Positions 33,104 to 41,540 of a DNA stretch of 43,249 nt are shown here, one piece after another; the first letter of the stretch is position 1, and each line of letters begins with the position of its first letter. The notes under the pieces are model-generated. The model was not told where the DNA came from. It worked only from the letters and a program-made list of their open reading frames with translations, and ran no database searches. The stretch comes from Pseudomonadales bacterium (GTDB lineage: Bacteria; Pseudomonadota; Gammaproteobacteria; Pseudomonadales; Azotimanducaceae). A program made the translations under genes and the position numbers. The stretch spans positions 1-43,249 of the forward strand of contig JAJDTI010000009.1 of assembly GCA_022827245.1 (NCBI GenBank), in the 5' to 3' direction.

Positions 33104-34012
33104 ATGAACGAGCGACTCTGCATCGAGCCCGCCGACGCGACCCTCGGAGCCACCGTCACGGGAGTGAGACTCGCCGAGCTGTCCGAACGGGAATGGCGGT
33201 CCATCGAAGCGGCCTTTCATGAACGCGCCGTGCTGATCTTCCCCGGCCAGCATCTCTCCGACGACGACCAGGCCGCCTTCGGGCGCCGCTTCGGGGAACT
33301 CTCCATCGAGGGACAGCCTTTCACCAACCAGAACCCCGACGGCAGCGTGCGTCCGCCCGACGACCCGACCGTGCAGCTCCTGCGCGGCAACGAAGGCTGG
33401 CACACCGACAGCTCCTTCCAGCCGATCTCCGCCAAGGCCTCCATCCTCTCGGCGCGCAAGTTGCCGTCGCGGGGCGGCGAGACCGGCTGGGCCGACATGC
33501 GCGCCGCCTACGAGGCGCTCGAGCCCGCGATGCGCGAGCGCATCGCGAACCTCAGGGCGTACCACTCCCTGTTCCACTCCCAGGCCAAGGTCGGCCAGGG
33601 GAGCGAGAGCATGGTGAACGGTCTGGCGCAGATGCAGGCGGACGGACGCGCTGGAACCGGCATGTCGCCCGGCGATACGCCGCGGTACGAAGCGGAAGTC
33701 GAGCAGGCGCCACCGTTGCGCCCCCTGGTGAAAGCGCACCCCGTCACGGGGCGCCCCGCCCTCTACATCGGACGCCACGCCTACGGCATTCCCGGCATGA
33801 GCGAGGAGGCTTCCGAGCGTCTCCTGCAGGAACTGGTCGATTTCGCGTGCCGTCCACCGCGCGTCCTCGAACACCGCTGGAGCGTGGGGGACGTCGCGAT
33901 CTGGGACAACCGCCGTGTACTGCACCGGGCTCGGCCATGGGATTCCTCCGAGCCGCGCGAGATGTTCCACGTGCGTGTCGCGGGGGACCCCGCCACCGAG
34001 ACGGGCCTCTAG
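33104..34012 (+). CDS. TauD/TfdA-family 2OG-Fe(II) dioxygenase
   Basis: A 302-residue alpha-ketoglutarate-dependent dioxygenase. The Fe ligands are H100 and D102 in GWHTDSSF, and the distal histidine lies in NRRVLHRARPWD, followed by the 2OG-binding arginine in that region. The N-terminus LCIEPADATLGATVTGVRL is that of the TfdA/TauD group, which removes sulfonates, herbicide ethers or hydroxylates acids. It starts a plus-strand run with a phytanoyl-type dioxygenase 31 bases later and an acyl-CoA dehydrogenase. The natural substrate is not predictable. Confidence 0.92.
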   Translation: MNERLCIEPADATLGATVTGVRLAELSEREWRSIEAAFHERAVLIFPGQHLSDDDQAAFGRRFGELSIEGQPFTNQNPDGSVRPPDDPTVQLLRGNEGWHTDSSFQPISAKASILSARKLPSRGGETGWADMRAAYEALEPAMRERIANLRAYHSLFHSQAKVGQGSESMVNGLAQMQADGRAGTGMSPGDTPRYEAEVEQAPPLRPLVKAHPVTGRPALYIGRHAYGIPGMSEEASERLLQELVDFACRPPRVLEHRWSVGDVAIWDNRRVLHRARPWDSSEPREMFHVRVAGDPATETGL

Positions 34013-34043
34013 CGCGGCCCCGTCGCGCACTCCCGGCCCCGCC

Positions 34044-34997
34044 ATGCCAGGATCCCGGATCCAACGCTTCGGAGCAGCCGAGCCCACCCCGAGCGTAGCG
34101 GAGGAGCTGTTGCGGGACGGGGTCGTGATCCTCGAGGACCTCCTGCCCCAAGAGGCCGTGGACGGCCTGAACGCAGAGTTGGCGCCCCACTTCGTATCGC
34201 CCCGGCCAGGCGCGTTCCTGGCCGCGGGCAACTCGAGCGTGGGAGGTGTCTGGGGACTGCACGCCATGTTCAGCGAACAGCTACTCCGACAGCGCGTGCT
34301 CGAGCTGGTCGACGCGATTCTGCTCCCGCGCAATCCCATGGCGGCGACGGCCACGGCACCACCGAAGCCCGACTACGGCCGGCGCATCGTGGACCCGGGC
34401 GACGGCTGCCTGCAGCTCGTTTCCGAGGGAGACTGGGATCCGGCACGCGGTCCCAACTGCGACCACTACCGGATCACCGCGGGGGTTTCGATTCGCGTGC
34501 ACCCCGGCTCGAAGGACCAACCGCTGCATCGGGACCTGACTCTGTGGGAACCCCACGTCCCCAACGATCCGCGCACTCCGCAGTACGAGCTGGTGTTCCA
34601 CCTGGCCCTGATGGACTTCACGGCGGCCAACGGCGCCACGCGCTTCGTGCCGGGGAGCCACATGTGGCCGAAGGAGCTGCTGGCGACGCAAGAGGATGTC
34701 GCCCACGCCGAAATGCCCCCCGGCGCGGCGGTCGCCTGGCTCGGCCGGACGCTGCACGGCTACGGCGCCAATCGCACGGAAACGCCACGGCACGGGGTCC
34801 TGTTCGGCTTCTCGGCCGACTGGCTCGCCCAGGAAGAAAACCAGTACCTGGCCGCCCCGCCGGAGTTCGCCCGCACGCTTCCGCTCGCGGCCATCCAGCT
34901 CCTCGGTTACCGGGCCGGCCTCCACGGCAACTACCTCCAGGGGCGGAAATCCGAGAACCTGCTCGAACCGGACGGCGACGGGCCGGCTGACGCGTAG
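34044..34997 (+). CDS. Phytanoyl-CoA dioxygenase (PhyH) family protein
   Basis: A 317-residue PhyH-family 2OG-Fe(II) dioxygenase. The N-terminus has ELLRDGVVILEDLLPQEAVD, the usual first helix and strand. H162 and D164 in QPLHRDLTLWEP are the metal pair, the distal histidine is in LGRTLHGYGANRT and the 2OG arginine in TPRHGVLFGF. The ATG at 34044 was chosen because the longer open frame from 33915 is out of frame with the end of the TauD-type gene. Members hydroxylate phytanoyl-CoA, small acids or secondary metabolites. Its neighbours, a second 2OG enzyme and an acyl-CoA dehydrogenase, suggest action on an acyl chain. Confidence 0.9.
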   Translation: MPGSRIQRFGAAEPTPSVAEELLRDGVVILEDLLPQEAVDGLNAELAPHFVSPRPGAFLAAGNSSVGGVWGLHAMFSEQLLRQRVLELVDAILLPRNPMAATATAPPKPDYGRRIVDPGDGCLQLVSEGDWDPARGPNCDHYRITAGVSIRVHPGSKDQPLHRDLTLWEPHVPNDPRTPQYELVFHLALMDFTAANGATRFVPGSHMWPKELLATQEDVAHAEMPPGAAVAWLGRTLHGYGANRTETPRHGVLFGFSADWLAQEENQYLAAPPEFARTLPLAAIQLLGYRAGLHGNYLQGRKSENLLEPDGDGPADA

Positions 34998-35073
34998 CGC
35001 GGCCCGCGTCGAGTTCCCGGACCGCTCCAACCGCAGTACCATTTCCGTCGTCGTCAGGGGACACGGGGGACGG

Positions 35074-36237
35074 ATGAGCTTTCGCGCAGAGACACGGGCG
35101 TGGCTGGAGGAGAACTGCCCGGCGAGTTGCCGCGGTCCGGGCGAGACCCCCGGCGGCGGCACCAAGGCGCCGATGACCGACGACGAGCGCACCTGGCTCG
35201 AGCGCGCGGCCGAACGCGGTTACACCGTGCCGACCTGGCCGGCCGAGTACGGCGGCGGCGGACTGTCCCAGGACGAGAACCTCATTCTCCTGGAGGAGAT
35301 GCGCCGCATCGAAGCCCGGCCGCCGGTGGCCGGGATGGGCACCGCGATGCTCGGCCCCACGCTGCTCGAGTACGGCACCGAAGAGCAGAAGAAGCGTCAC
35401 ATCCCGCGCATCGCCCGCGGCGAGGTTTGGTGGTGCCAGGGCTACTCGGAACCGAGTTCCGGGTCCGACCTGGCGAGCCTGCGCACCCGCGCCGAGGACC
35501 AGGGCGACCACTTCCTCGTGAACGGCCAGAAGATCTGGACGTCCGGCGCCCAGTTCGCGGACTGGATCTTCTGCCTGGTGCGCACGGACCCCGACGTGCC
35601 GAAGCACCAGGGCATCAGCTTCCTGCTCTTCTCCATGAACCAGCCTGGCGTCACCGTAAAGCCCATCCGCCTGATCTCCGGCGCTTCGCCCTTCTGCGAG
35701 ACCTTCTTCGACAACGCGGTGGCGCAGAAGGACGACTTGGTCGGCGAACCGAACCGGGGCTGGACGATCGCCAAGCGGCTGCTGCAGCACGAACGCGCGG
35801 GCATCCAGTCCCTCGCTTCCGGCCGCACCCGCGAGAGCGGACCCGACCTGCCGGACATGGCGCGCGCCTACGCCGGCGAGCGCGACGGGCGGATCGCCGA
35901 CCCGACACTGCGCCACGACATCGCCCAACATCGCATGGACTCCCTCGCCTTCGCCCTGACCCAGCAGCGCGCGGTGCAGGAAGCCGAGGCCGACAACACG
36001 CCCGGTGCGGCCACCTCGATCTTCAAGTACTGCGGCGCCAACCTCGGCAAGCGCAACAGCGACCTGCAGGTGGCCATGATGGGGACGAGCGCCGGCGACT
36101 CCGGGCTCTACTCCGGCGAGACCGAAGCGGAAATCCGCCGCGCCTGGCTCGCGGGGAAAGCGAGTTCCATCGCGGGCGGCAGCAACGAGGTGCAGCTCAA
36201 CATCATCGCGAAGCGGGTGCTGGGGTTGCCGGACTAG
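35074..36237 (+). CDS. Acyl-CoA dehydrogenase family protein
   Basis: A 387-residue FAD acyl-CoA dehydrogenase. The N-terminal helical domain starts MSFRAETRAWLEENCP, the flavin-binding middle part has QGYSEPSSGSDLASLRT and VNGQKIWTSGAQFADWIF, and the C-terminal domain ends SSIAGGSNEVQLNIIAKRVL. The YSEPSSGSDLA segment is the usual flavin/acyl contact. It oxidises an acyl-CoA at the alpha-beta bond and passes electrons to ETF. The ATG at 35074 follows a GGGGGACGG purine run. Its stop TAG and the stop of the convergent alpha/beta hydrolase lie in one CTAG (36234-36237). Confidence 0.95.
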   Translation: MSFRAETRAWLEENCPASCRGPGETPGGGTKAPMTDDERTWLERAAERGYTVPTWPAEYGGGGLSQDENLILLEEMRRIEARPPVAGMGTAMLGPTLLEYGTEEQKKRHIPRIARGEVWWCQGYSEPSSGSDLASLRTRAEDQGDHFLVNGQKIWTSGAQFADWIFCLVRTDPDVPKHQGISFLLFSMNQPGVTVKPIRLISGASPFCETFFDNAVAQKDDLVGEPNRGWTIAKRLLQHERAGIQSLASGRTRESGPDLPDMARAYAGERDGRIADPTLRHDIAQHRMDSLAFALTQQRAVQEAEADNTPGAATSIFKYCGANLGKRNSDLQVAMMGTSAGDSGLYSGETEAEIRRAWLAGKASSIAGGSNEVQLNIIAKRVLGLPD

Positions 36238-37094
36238 CGCCAGCCGAGCCTTTCCAGAAAGCCCAGCATCTCCTCCAGCGTCGACTCGAAGTCGGGCTCG
36301 CGGTTGAAGAACCCGTGTCCCGCGCCGTCATACAACACGGGCCGGCAATCGCCGCCCACCGACAGGACACGTTCGCAGTAGGCGATGGCGTCATCCACGG
36401 GCACGACCGTATCGGCCTTGCCGTGCACGACGAACGTCGGGGGATGTCCGTCCGCGACGTGGTGGTACGGCGACATGGTGCGAAGGGGTCGCTCGAAAAG
36501 CCCGGCGAGGGCCTCGCTGCGCTGTGAGCCCTCGATATCCGCGATGACCACCGCGGGATTGAAGAGAAGCAGCGCGTTCGGCCGCGCGACGGCGTGATCC
36601 GGTCCAGCGGGGTGCGCCAGGGTCGCCGTGGCCGCCGCGAGATGTCCGCCGGCGGAGCCGCCCCCCGCCGCGATGCGCTTGAGGTCGATGCCCAGCTCCG
36701 GCGCGTGCGACTGTACCCAATGCAACGCATCCTGCGCGTCCGCCACTGCATGCCAGGGACGGGTTCCGTGACGCGACGAGACGCGGTAGTCCGCGACGAT
36801 CCCGACCATGCCGCGCTCCCGCAACGCTCTTGCCTGTCGCGCGAACTGCGCGGGCGAACCGGTCCTCCAGCCGCCGCCGAAGAAGAACACCGCGGCGGGT
36901 CGCGCGTCGGCATCGGCCGGGCGGTCCGGCGCGAAGACCCACAGCCTGAGGGCCACGTCCCCGACCGTCTTGTAGGTGTGCTCGGTGGCGTCCGGCAGGT
37001 TGGGCGGGTACGGGAAGCCCGCCTGCTGCGTTGCCGCCGCGCCGCACAAACACGTCAGGCACCACGCCAGCACAGTTCTGGACGGCGTGTTCAT
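36234..37094 (-). CDS. Exported alpha/beta hydrolase (acetyl-esterase-like, HSL/BD-FAE type)
   Basis: A 286-residue alpha/beta hydrolase with an N-terminal signal (MNTPSRTVLAWCLTCLCGAA then TQQ); a cysteine near the cleavage site leaves a lipoprotein possible. The oxyanion loop is FFFGGGWRTGSPAQF, where the common H of HGGGW is F. The nucleophile Ser147 is in GGGSAGGHLA, the acid in GKADTVVPVDDA and the histidine in GAGHGFFNRE. It is likely a periplasmic esterase. Its ATG overlaps the SDR stop by four bases (ATGA), so the two are translationally coupled. Confidence 0.88.
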   Translation of the reverse strand: MNTPSRTVLAWCLTCLCGAAATQQAGFPYPPNLPDATEHTYKTVGDVALRLWVFAPDRPADADARPAAVFFFGGGWRTGSPAQFARQARALRERGMVGIVADYRVSSRHGTRPWHAVADAQDALHWVQSHAPELGIDLKRIAAGGGSAGGHLAAATATLAHPAGPDHAVARPNALLLFNPAVVIADIEGSQRSEALAGLFERPLRTMSPYHHVADGHPPTFVVHGKADTVVPVDDAIAYCERVLSVGGDCRPVLYDGAGHGFFNREPDFESTLEEMLGFLERLGWR

Positions 37095-37894
37095 GTGCTT
37101 CGCTCCGGCCCGCGCAGCGTAGTTCCGCCATCCACCACGAGCACCTGCCCCGTGATGTACCGGGCCTGGTCGGACGCCAGGAAACGCACGGCGTGGCCGA
37201 TGTCCCAGCCGGTCCCTTCGATGCCAAGCACGGAGGCGCGCACGCGCCGTTCCCGGGCCTCCGGGGCCATTCCGCGGCTGTACACCATCGGGGTGTAGAC
37301 CGGGCCGGGGGCCACGCAGTTGACCCGGATTCCTTCGGGGCCGTGGTCGACGGCCATGGCGCGGGTCAGGCCGATCACGGCGCTCTTGGAGACGCTGTAG
37401 GTGGTAAGCCCCCGCGGCCTGAGCGCGGAGATGGAGGACACGTTCACGATCGCGCCGCCGCCCGCCTCCCGCATGGCCGGGACCGCCGCCCGACTCGCGT
37501 GAAACATGCTGTCCACGTTCACCTCCATGACCCGCCGCCAGCGTTCCGGTTCTTCCTCGACGACGTTGCCCCGGCTGCCGATGCCGACGTTGTTGTCGAG
37601 GACGTCCAGGCGGCCCCAGCGGGAGAGCGCCGCGTCCACCATCGCCTCGCAGTCCACGCCGGCGGTGACGTCCGCCTCGAAGGCCACGGCCGTACCTCCG
37701 GCTTCGTCGATCATCGCCACCGTGCGTTCCGCCAGCGCCAGGTCGCGGTCCACGCAGAGCACGCGCGCGCCGGCCGCCGCCAGCAGGATCGCCGCCGCGC
37801 GGCCGTTGCCAACGCCGTCCTCCTGCGCGCCCGCGCCGGTGACGATGGCGACCCTGCCGGCGAGACCGTCGTCCGCGGGGATGTGCAGGGCCAT
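37091..37894 (-). CDS. Short-chain dehydrogenase/reductase
   Basis: A 267-residue classical SDR. The cofactor loop TGAGAQEDGVGNGRA at 19-33 has an insertion relative to the usual TGxxxGxG. The segment usually reading NNAG is NNVG. The catalytic residues are S153/S154 in VNVSSIS and Y166-x-x-x-K170 in TTYSVSK, and the C-terminus ITGQVLVVDGGTTL is typical. It oxidises or reduces an alcohol or ketone. ATG 37894 was chosen by an upstream GCAGGAG and by family length. It is coupled to the exported hydrolase downstream and divergent from the PhzF-like gene. Confidence 0.94.
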   Translation of the reverse strand: MALHIPADDGLAGRVAIVTGAGAQEDGVGNGRAAAILLAAAGARVLCVDRDLALAERTVAMIDEAGGTAVAFEADVTAGVDCEAMVDAALSRWGRLDVLDNNVGIGSRGNVVEEEPERWRRVMEVNVDSMFHASRAAVPAMREAGGGAIVNVSSISALRPRGLTTYSVSKSAVIGLTRAMAVDHGPEGIRVNCVAPGPVYTPMVYSRGMAPEARERRVRASVLGIEGTGWDIGHAVRFLASDQARYITGQVLVVDGGTTLRGPERST

Positions 37895-37923
37895 CCGTGG
37901 GTTCTCCTGCAAGGAGCGGGTGC

Positions 37924-37931
37924 GTGTTACC
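37924..37931 (-). promoter_or_regulatory. GGTAACAC element upstream of the SDR gene
   Basis: On the minus strand GGTAACAC occurs 29 bases before ATG 37894. Near-copies (GGTAACAT) lie at 5743-5750 and 39932-39939, also 27-33 bases before starts. It may be a -10-type element. Confidence 0.3.
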
Positions 37932-38003
37932 GTACAGGCGGCGCGCGACTGCACGCAACCTCACCACGCAACACGGCAGCACCTCGAGTCTGCGGAGAGC
38001 CGC

Positions 38004-38843
38004 ATGGACTGCACGATCGTCGATGTCTTCGCGGAACGGCCCCTCGCCGGCAACCAGCTCGCGGTCGTACGCAGTTGCGGCCACCTGTCGACGGAGGCGA
38101 TGCAAGCAATCGCGCTCGAGATGAACTTCTCGGAAACCACGTTCGTCATCGCGGAGCGCGACGGGGAAGCGGACGTGCGCATCTTCACGCCGGCGCAGGA
38201 ACTGCCGTTCGCCGGACATCCGACCCTCGGCACCGCCTGGGTACTCGGGCGCGAACGGGGGGACTACAGCCTCTGCCTCGAGGCCGGCCGCGTGCCGGTA
38301 CGGTTCGGGGACGACGGCATCGCGTGGCTGACCTCCCCAGCGGTGGAACTCGGCGCCGTCCTCGATCTCCCCGAGGCCGCGGCACTCGTCGGCGTCCGGC
38401 CGGAACACATCGACACGTTCCTTCCGCCACGCTTCGCAAGCGCGGGCGGGTTGGGCTTCGCGTGCATCGGCATGCGCGACGACGAACTGCTGCGAGCGGC
38501 GCGCGTGGACCCGGAAGTGCACGGGCGCGCGATCGGCGCCCGGGCCATGGGCGTGTTCCTCTACGGTCCTGGCACACCCGACGCCGACTGCGACTTCCGC
38601 GCACGGATGTTCTTCCAGGCCGACGGCTGGCGCGAGGATCCCGCCACCGGTTCCGCCAACGCCGCGTTCGCGGGACTGCTCCGATCCGCGGGCAGGACAG
38701 GTCGGGTGACCGTCGCGCAGGGCGTCGAGATGGGGCGGCCGTCCCGGCTGTACCTGGACATCGGCGAGACGATCCGCGTCGGCGGCCGGGTGCAACCCGT
38801 CATGACGGGGACCTTGCACCTGCCCGAGCCCGCGGCGACGTGA
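38004..38843 (+). CDS. PhzF family isomerase/epimerase-like protein
   Basis: A 279-residue protein with the two-lobed diaminopimelate-epimerase fold of PhzF. The markers are VDVFAERPLAGNQLAVV at 6-22, the catalytic Glu44 in MNFSETTFV, FTPAQELPFAGHPTLGTAW and the late EDPATGSANAAFAGLL. PhzF itself isomerises a phenazine precursor, but most homologues have unknown substrates and no phenazine genes are present here. CGGAGAG before ATG 38004 supports the start. It diverges from the SDR/hydrolase pair. Confidence 0.94.
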   Translation: MDCTIVDVFAERPLAGNQLAVVRSCGHLSTEAMQAIALEMNFSETTFVIAERDGEADVRIFTPAQELPFAGHPTLGTAWVLGRERGDYSLCLEAGRVPVRFGDDGIAWLTSPAVELGAVLDLPEAAALVGVRPEHIDTFLPPRFASAGGLGFACIGMRDDELLRAARVDPEVHGRAIGARAMGVFLYGPGTPDADCDFRARMFFQADGWREDPATGSANAAFAGLLRSAGRTGRVTVAQGVEMGRPSRLYLDIGETIRVGGRVQPVMTGTLHLPEPAAT

Positions 38844-38864
38844 CCGCTTCCCGGACGCTTGCCT

Positions 38865-38870
38865 TACACT
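38865..38870 (+). promoter_or_regulatory. Candidate -10 box (TACACT) of the SnoaL-like gene
   Basis: TACACT lies 35 bases before the ATG at 38906, giving a leader of about 29 bases. It matches the boxes before typA and the HpaB-like gene and favours the ATG over an alternative GTG at 38840. No clear -35. Confidence 0.35.
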
Positions 38871-38905
38871 GCGCTGCCCTCGGCGTAGTGGCGGCGGTCG
38901 GCAGC

Positions 38906-39289
38906 ATGGCTGACGAGATTGGCGAGCAGCAGGTCCTCGAGTTCCTCCAGCGTTTCGAGCGGGCGCAGGGAACAGAGGACTTCGACGCCGTGCGGCCGCT
39001 CCTGCACCCGGACGTCCTGTTCCGCTTCAACGACGGCGACTACCGCGGCCTCGAGGCCGCCCGGGGCGCCTTCGAGAGTACGTGGGCCCTCGACGTCGAC
39101 GACGAGCGTTACTACCTCACCGACGTGGAGGTCCTGCACGTCGACTCGAACTCCGCTACGGCGACTTTCCGGTTCCACTGGTCGGGCAGCGGCGACAACG
39201 GTCCGTTTCACATCGTGGGAAGGGGCACCAGCGTGATCGTCCGCCACGACGGCCGGCTCAAGCTGCTGGTCGAGCACCTGAGCCGCTGA
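38906..39289 (+). CDS. SnoaL-like/nuclear transport factor 2 fold protein
   Basis: A 127-residue cone-shaped NTF2-fold protein. It opens EQQVLEFLQRFERAQGTEDF, then HPDVLFRFNDGDYRGLEAA, and closes FHIVGRGTSVIVRHDGRLKL, as in SnoaL-type ketosteroid-isomerase relatives. An alternative GTG at 38840 overlaps the PhzF stop (GTGA) and would add a 22-residue hydrophobic leader, so a short signal peptide cannot be excluded. The substrate, if any, is unknown. It is 15 bases upstream of pnuC. Confidence 0.85.
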   Translation: MADEIGEQQVLEFLQRFERAQGTEDFDAVRPLLHPDVLFRFNDGDYRGLEAARGAFESTWALDVDDERYYLTDVEVLHVDSNSATATFRFHWSGSGDNGPFHIVGRGTSVIVRHDGRLKLLVEHLSR

Positions 39290-39304
39290 CGCGGCGCCCG
39301 CATC

Positions 39305-39910
39305 GTGGACATCCTCTCCGGCACCTGGCAGGCCTGGCTCGTCGCCGACGAGTGGGTCGGGGTCGTCCTCGGGCTCCTCGCCGTGTGGCTGCTGGTACGC
39401 GAGGACTGGCGTACCTGGCCGGTCGGCGTGGCCTACGTGTTCGTGTCCATCACGGTGCTCCTGGAGGCGCGCCTGTACGCGAACCTCGTGCTGCACCTCG
39501 TCGGGTTCCTCTCCATGAACCTGTACGGCTGGTACTACTGGCGCATCGGCGGCGCGGACGACGGCGACGTCCCGGTCACCCGGGCACGGATCGCCCTGCT
39601 CGTCGCGCTGGCGCTGGTTTGCGCCGCCGGGACCGCCGGCCTCGGCGCCTGGTTCGCGAGCCGCACGGACGCCGCCTTTCCCTTCTGGGACAGCGGCATC
39701 CTGGTCATGAGCCTGACGGCCTTCCTCCTGAGCGCCCGCAAGCACCTCGAGAACTGGATCGTCTGGTTCGTGGTCGACGTGATCTCGGTCGGCGTCTACT
39801 TCGCGCAGGGCCTGCCGCTCTATGCCCTCCTCTACTTCGTCTACCTGGGCATGGCCGTGTGGGGTTACCGATCCTGGCGGCGCTCGATGCTTGGGGACGC
39901 GGCCACCTGA
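39305..39910 (+). CDS. pnuC: Nicotinamide riboside transporter PnuC family
   Basis: A 201-residue inner-membrane protein with about seven helices. PnuC hallmarks are MNLYGWYYWRIGG in the middle and ENWIVWFVVDVISVGVYFAQ followed by ALLYFVYLGMAVWGYRSWRR at the end. PnuC lets nicotinamide riboside diffuse in, and a kinase traps it as NMN. No NadR-type kinase is seen here. Some PnuC relatives carry thiamine or riboflavin and are controlled by riboswitches; I see no riboswitch in the 15-base gap before it. The start is a GTG without a clear ribosome site. Confidence 0.9.
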   Translation: MDILSGTWQAWLVADEWVGVVLGLLAVWLLVREDWRTWPVGVAYVFVSITVLLEARLYANLVLHLVGFLSMNLYGWYYWRIGGADDGDVPVTRARIALLVALALVCAAGTAGLGAWFASRTDAAFPFWDSGILVMSLTAFLLSARKHLENWIVWFVVDVISVGVYFAQGLPLYALLYFVYLGMAVWGYRSWRRSMLGDAAT

Positions 39911-39931
39911 CGCTTGACGCAACGCGTCGTT

Positions 39932-39939
39932 GGTAACAT
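39932..39939 (+). promoter_or_regulatory. GGTAACAT element upstream of the peptide transporter
   Basis: GGTAACAT ends 27 bases before the TTG start at 39967. TTGACG at 39914-39919 would be a good -35, but the spacer to TAACAT is only 14 bases. A closely similar GGTAACATCGCG is at 5743. Confidence 0.35.
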
Positions 39940-39966
39940 GCGGGCCGCCACCACGGAGGCCACCTC

Positions 39967-41520
39967 TTGAACGTCGCCGCCACCGCCCAGCCCCGGGACC
40001 TGCTCGGCCATCCGCGCGGACTCGCCGTGCTCTTCTTCGCCGAGATGTGGGAGCGCTTCAGCTTCTACGGCATGCGCGCGCTGCTCATCTTCTACCTGAC
40101 GCAGCACTTCCTCTTCGACGACGCCATGTCGGCGGGCATCTATGCCACCTACGGCGCCATGGTGTACCTGATGCCGGTCCTCGGCGGCATGATCGCCGAC
40201 CGGTACCTCGGCTTCCGCAAGGCCGTGATCGTCGGCGCGGTACTCCTGTGCTGCGGCCATCTGGGCATGGCGTTCGAGGGCGACCCGGCCCGCACGGTGG
40301 ACGGAGTCGTCATTCGCGACTCGGTGTCGCTGCAGGTGCTCTACCTGTCCCTCGCGTTCATCGTCATCGGGGTGGGGTTCCTCAAGTCGAGCATCTCGAA
40401 CATGGTCGGCGAACTCTACGGTCCCGACGATCCGCGCCGCGACAGCGGCTTCACCCTCTTCTACATGGGCATCAACCTCGGGGCATTCGTCGCGGGACTC
40501 GTGTGCGGCTACCTCGGCCAGACCTACGGCTGGCGCTACGGTTTCGGACTCGCGGGCATCGGCATGCTGGCAGGGCTCTTCACGTTCGTGCGCGGCCGCC
40601 GGCTCCTGCTCGGCGCCGGCGAGCCGCCGGAAGGCGCGCGCCTGGACCGTTCGATGTTCGGGGGGATCACCCGCGAGCACGCCATCTGGGGCGCGGCCCT
40701 CGTCGCGGTGCTCGTGATGTGGCAGATCCTGCAGTACCAGGGCCTGGTCGGCGGCATGCTCCTCGTGGCGGGCGGCGCCGTGGTGGCGGGGCTCATCTGG
40801 TTCTCGCTCGCGCGCTGCACGCCGGTGGAACGCGACCGCACGCTAGTGGTCCTCGGGCTCACCTCGGTGTCCGTCGTGTTCTGGGCGCTGTTCGAGCAGG
40901 CCGGGAGTTCCATGAGCCTGTTCGCGGACCGCAACGTGGATCGCGACATCGCCGGCGTGACCGCTCAGGCGTCGCAGTTCCAGTCCCTGAACCCGCTCTT
41001 CATCATCTTCTTCGCGCCCCTCTTCGCCGGACTCTGGCCCATGCTCGCCCGCCGCGGCTGGGAGCCGGGTACCCCGGCCAAGTTCGGCCTCGGCATCGTG
41101 CAGGTCGGCCTGGGCTTCGCCGTGCTCGTGTACGGCTGCGCGGTCGCCGGAGAGGACCGCCTGGTGGCCGCGGGCTGGCTGGCGTTCGCCTACCTCCTCC
41201 ACACGTTCGGCGAACTCTGCCTGTCCCCGGTCGGGCTCTCCATGGTGACGAAGCTCTCCGTCGCCCGGATCGCCGGGATGATGATGGGCGTGTGGTTCCT
41301 GTCGGCGGCATTCTCCAACTACGTCGCCGGCATCATCGCGGCGGGCGCCAGCGTGGACATGAGCAACGGCCTCGACCGCGCCGCCTCGCTCGCGATCTAC
41401 GCGGACACCTTCGAGTACCTGGCGCTGGTGGCGCTCGGTGTCGGAATCGCCGTGCTGGCCGTCGCGCCGTGGGTACGAAGACGCATGCACGAGGGCGTCC
41501 GGGGCGACGAGTCCGCCTGA
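39967..41520 (+). CDS. POT/PTR family proton-coupled oligopeptide transporter
   Basis: A 517-residue, roughly 14-helix major-facilitator protein. The first helix has the E-x-x-E-R proton motif in AEMWERFSFYGMRALLIFYL, and the PTR2 signature FYMGINLGAFVAG is near residue 163. It imports di- and tripeptides with protons. The start is TTG 39967, preceded by CACGGAGG. Together with the YejA-type binding protein it points to peptide use. It is 20 bases before the GPH symporter. Confidence 0.95.
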   Translation: MNVAATAQPRDLLGHPRGLAVLFFAEMWERFSFYGMRALLIFYLTQHFLFDDAMSAGIYATYGAMVYLMPVLGGMIADRYLGFRKAVIVGAVLLCCGHLGMAFEGDPARTVDGVVIRDSVSLQVLYLSLAFIVIGVGFLKSSISNMVGELYGPDDPRRDSGFTLFYMGINLGAFVAGLVCGYLGQTYGWRYGFGLAGIGMLAGLFTFVRGRRLLLGAGEPPEGARLDRSMFGGITREHAIWGAALVAVLVMWQILQYQGLVGGMLLVAGGAVVAGLIWFSLARCTPVERDRTLVVLGLTSVSVVFWALFEQAGSSMSLFADRNVDRDIAGVTAQASQFQSLNPLFIIFFAPLFAGLWPMLARRGWEPGTPAKFGLGIVQVGLGFAVLVYGCAVAGEDRLVAAGWLAFAYLLHTFGELCLSPVGLSMVTKLSVARIAGMMMGVWFLSAAFSNYVAGIIAAGASVDMSNGLDRAASLAIYADTFEYLALVALGVGIAVLAVAPWVRRRMHEGVRGDESA

Positions 41521-41540
41521 CGTCCGCGGGAGCGGGCCCC

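Noticed and set aside
36234..38819. 861-codon minus-strand open frame
   Set aside because: Only its last 286 codons (from ATG 37094) are a real hydrolase; the rest is antisense to the PhzF-like gene or out of frame in the SDR.
38840..38905. GTG start overlapping the PhzF stop for the SnoaL-like gene
   Set aside because: A TACACT box inside this stretch favours the ATG at 38906, but a short signal peptide from the GTG cannot be fully excluded.
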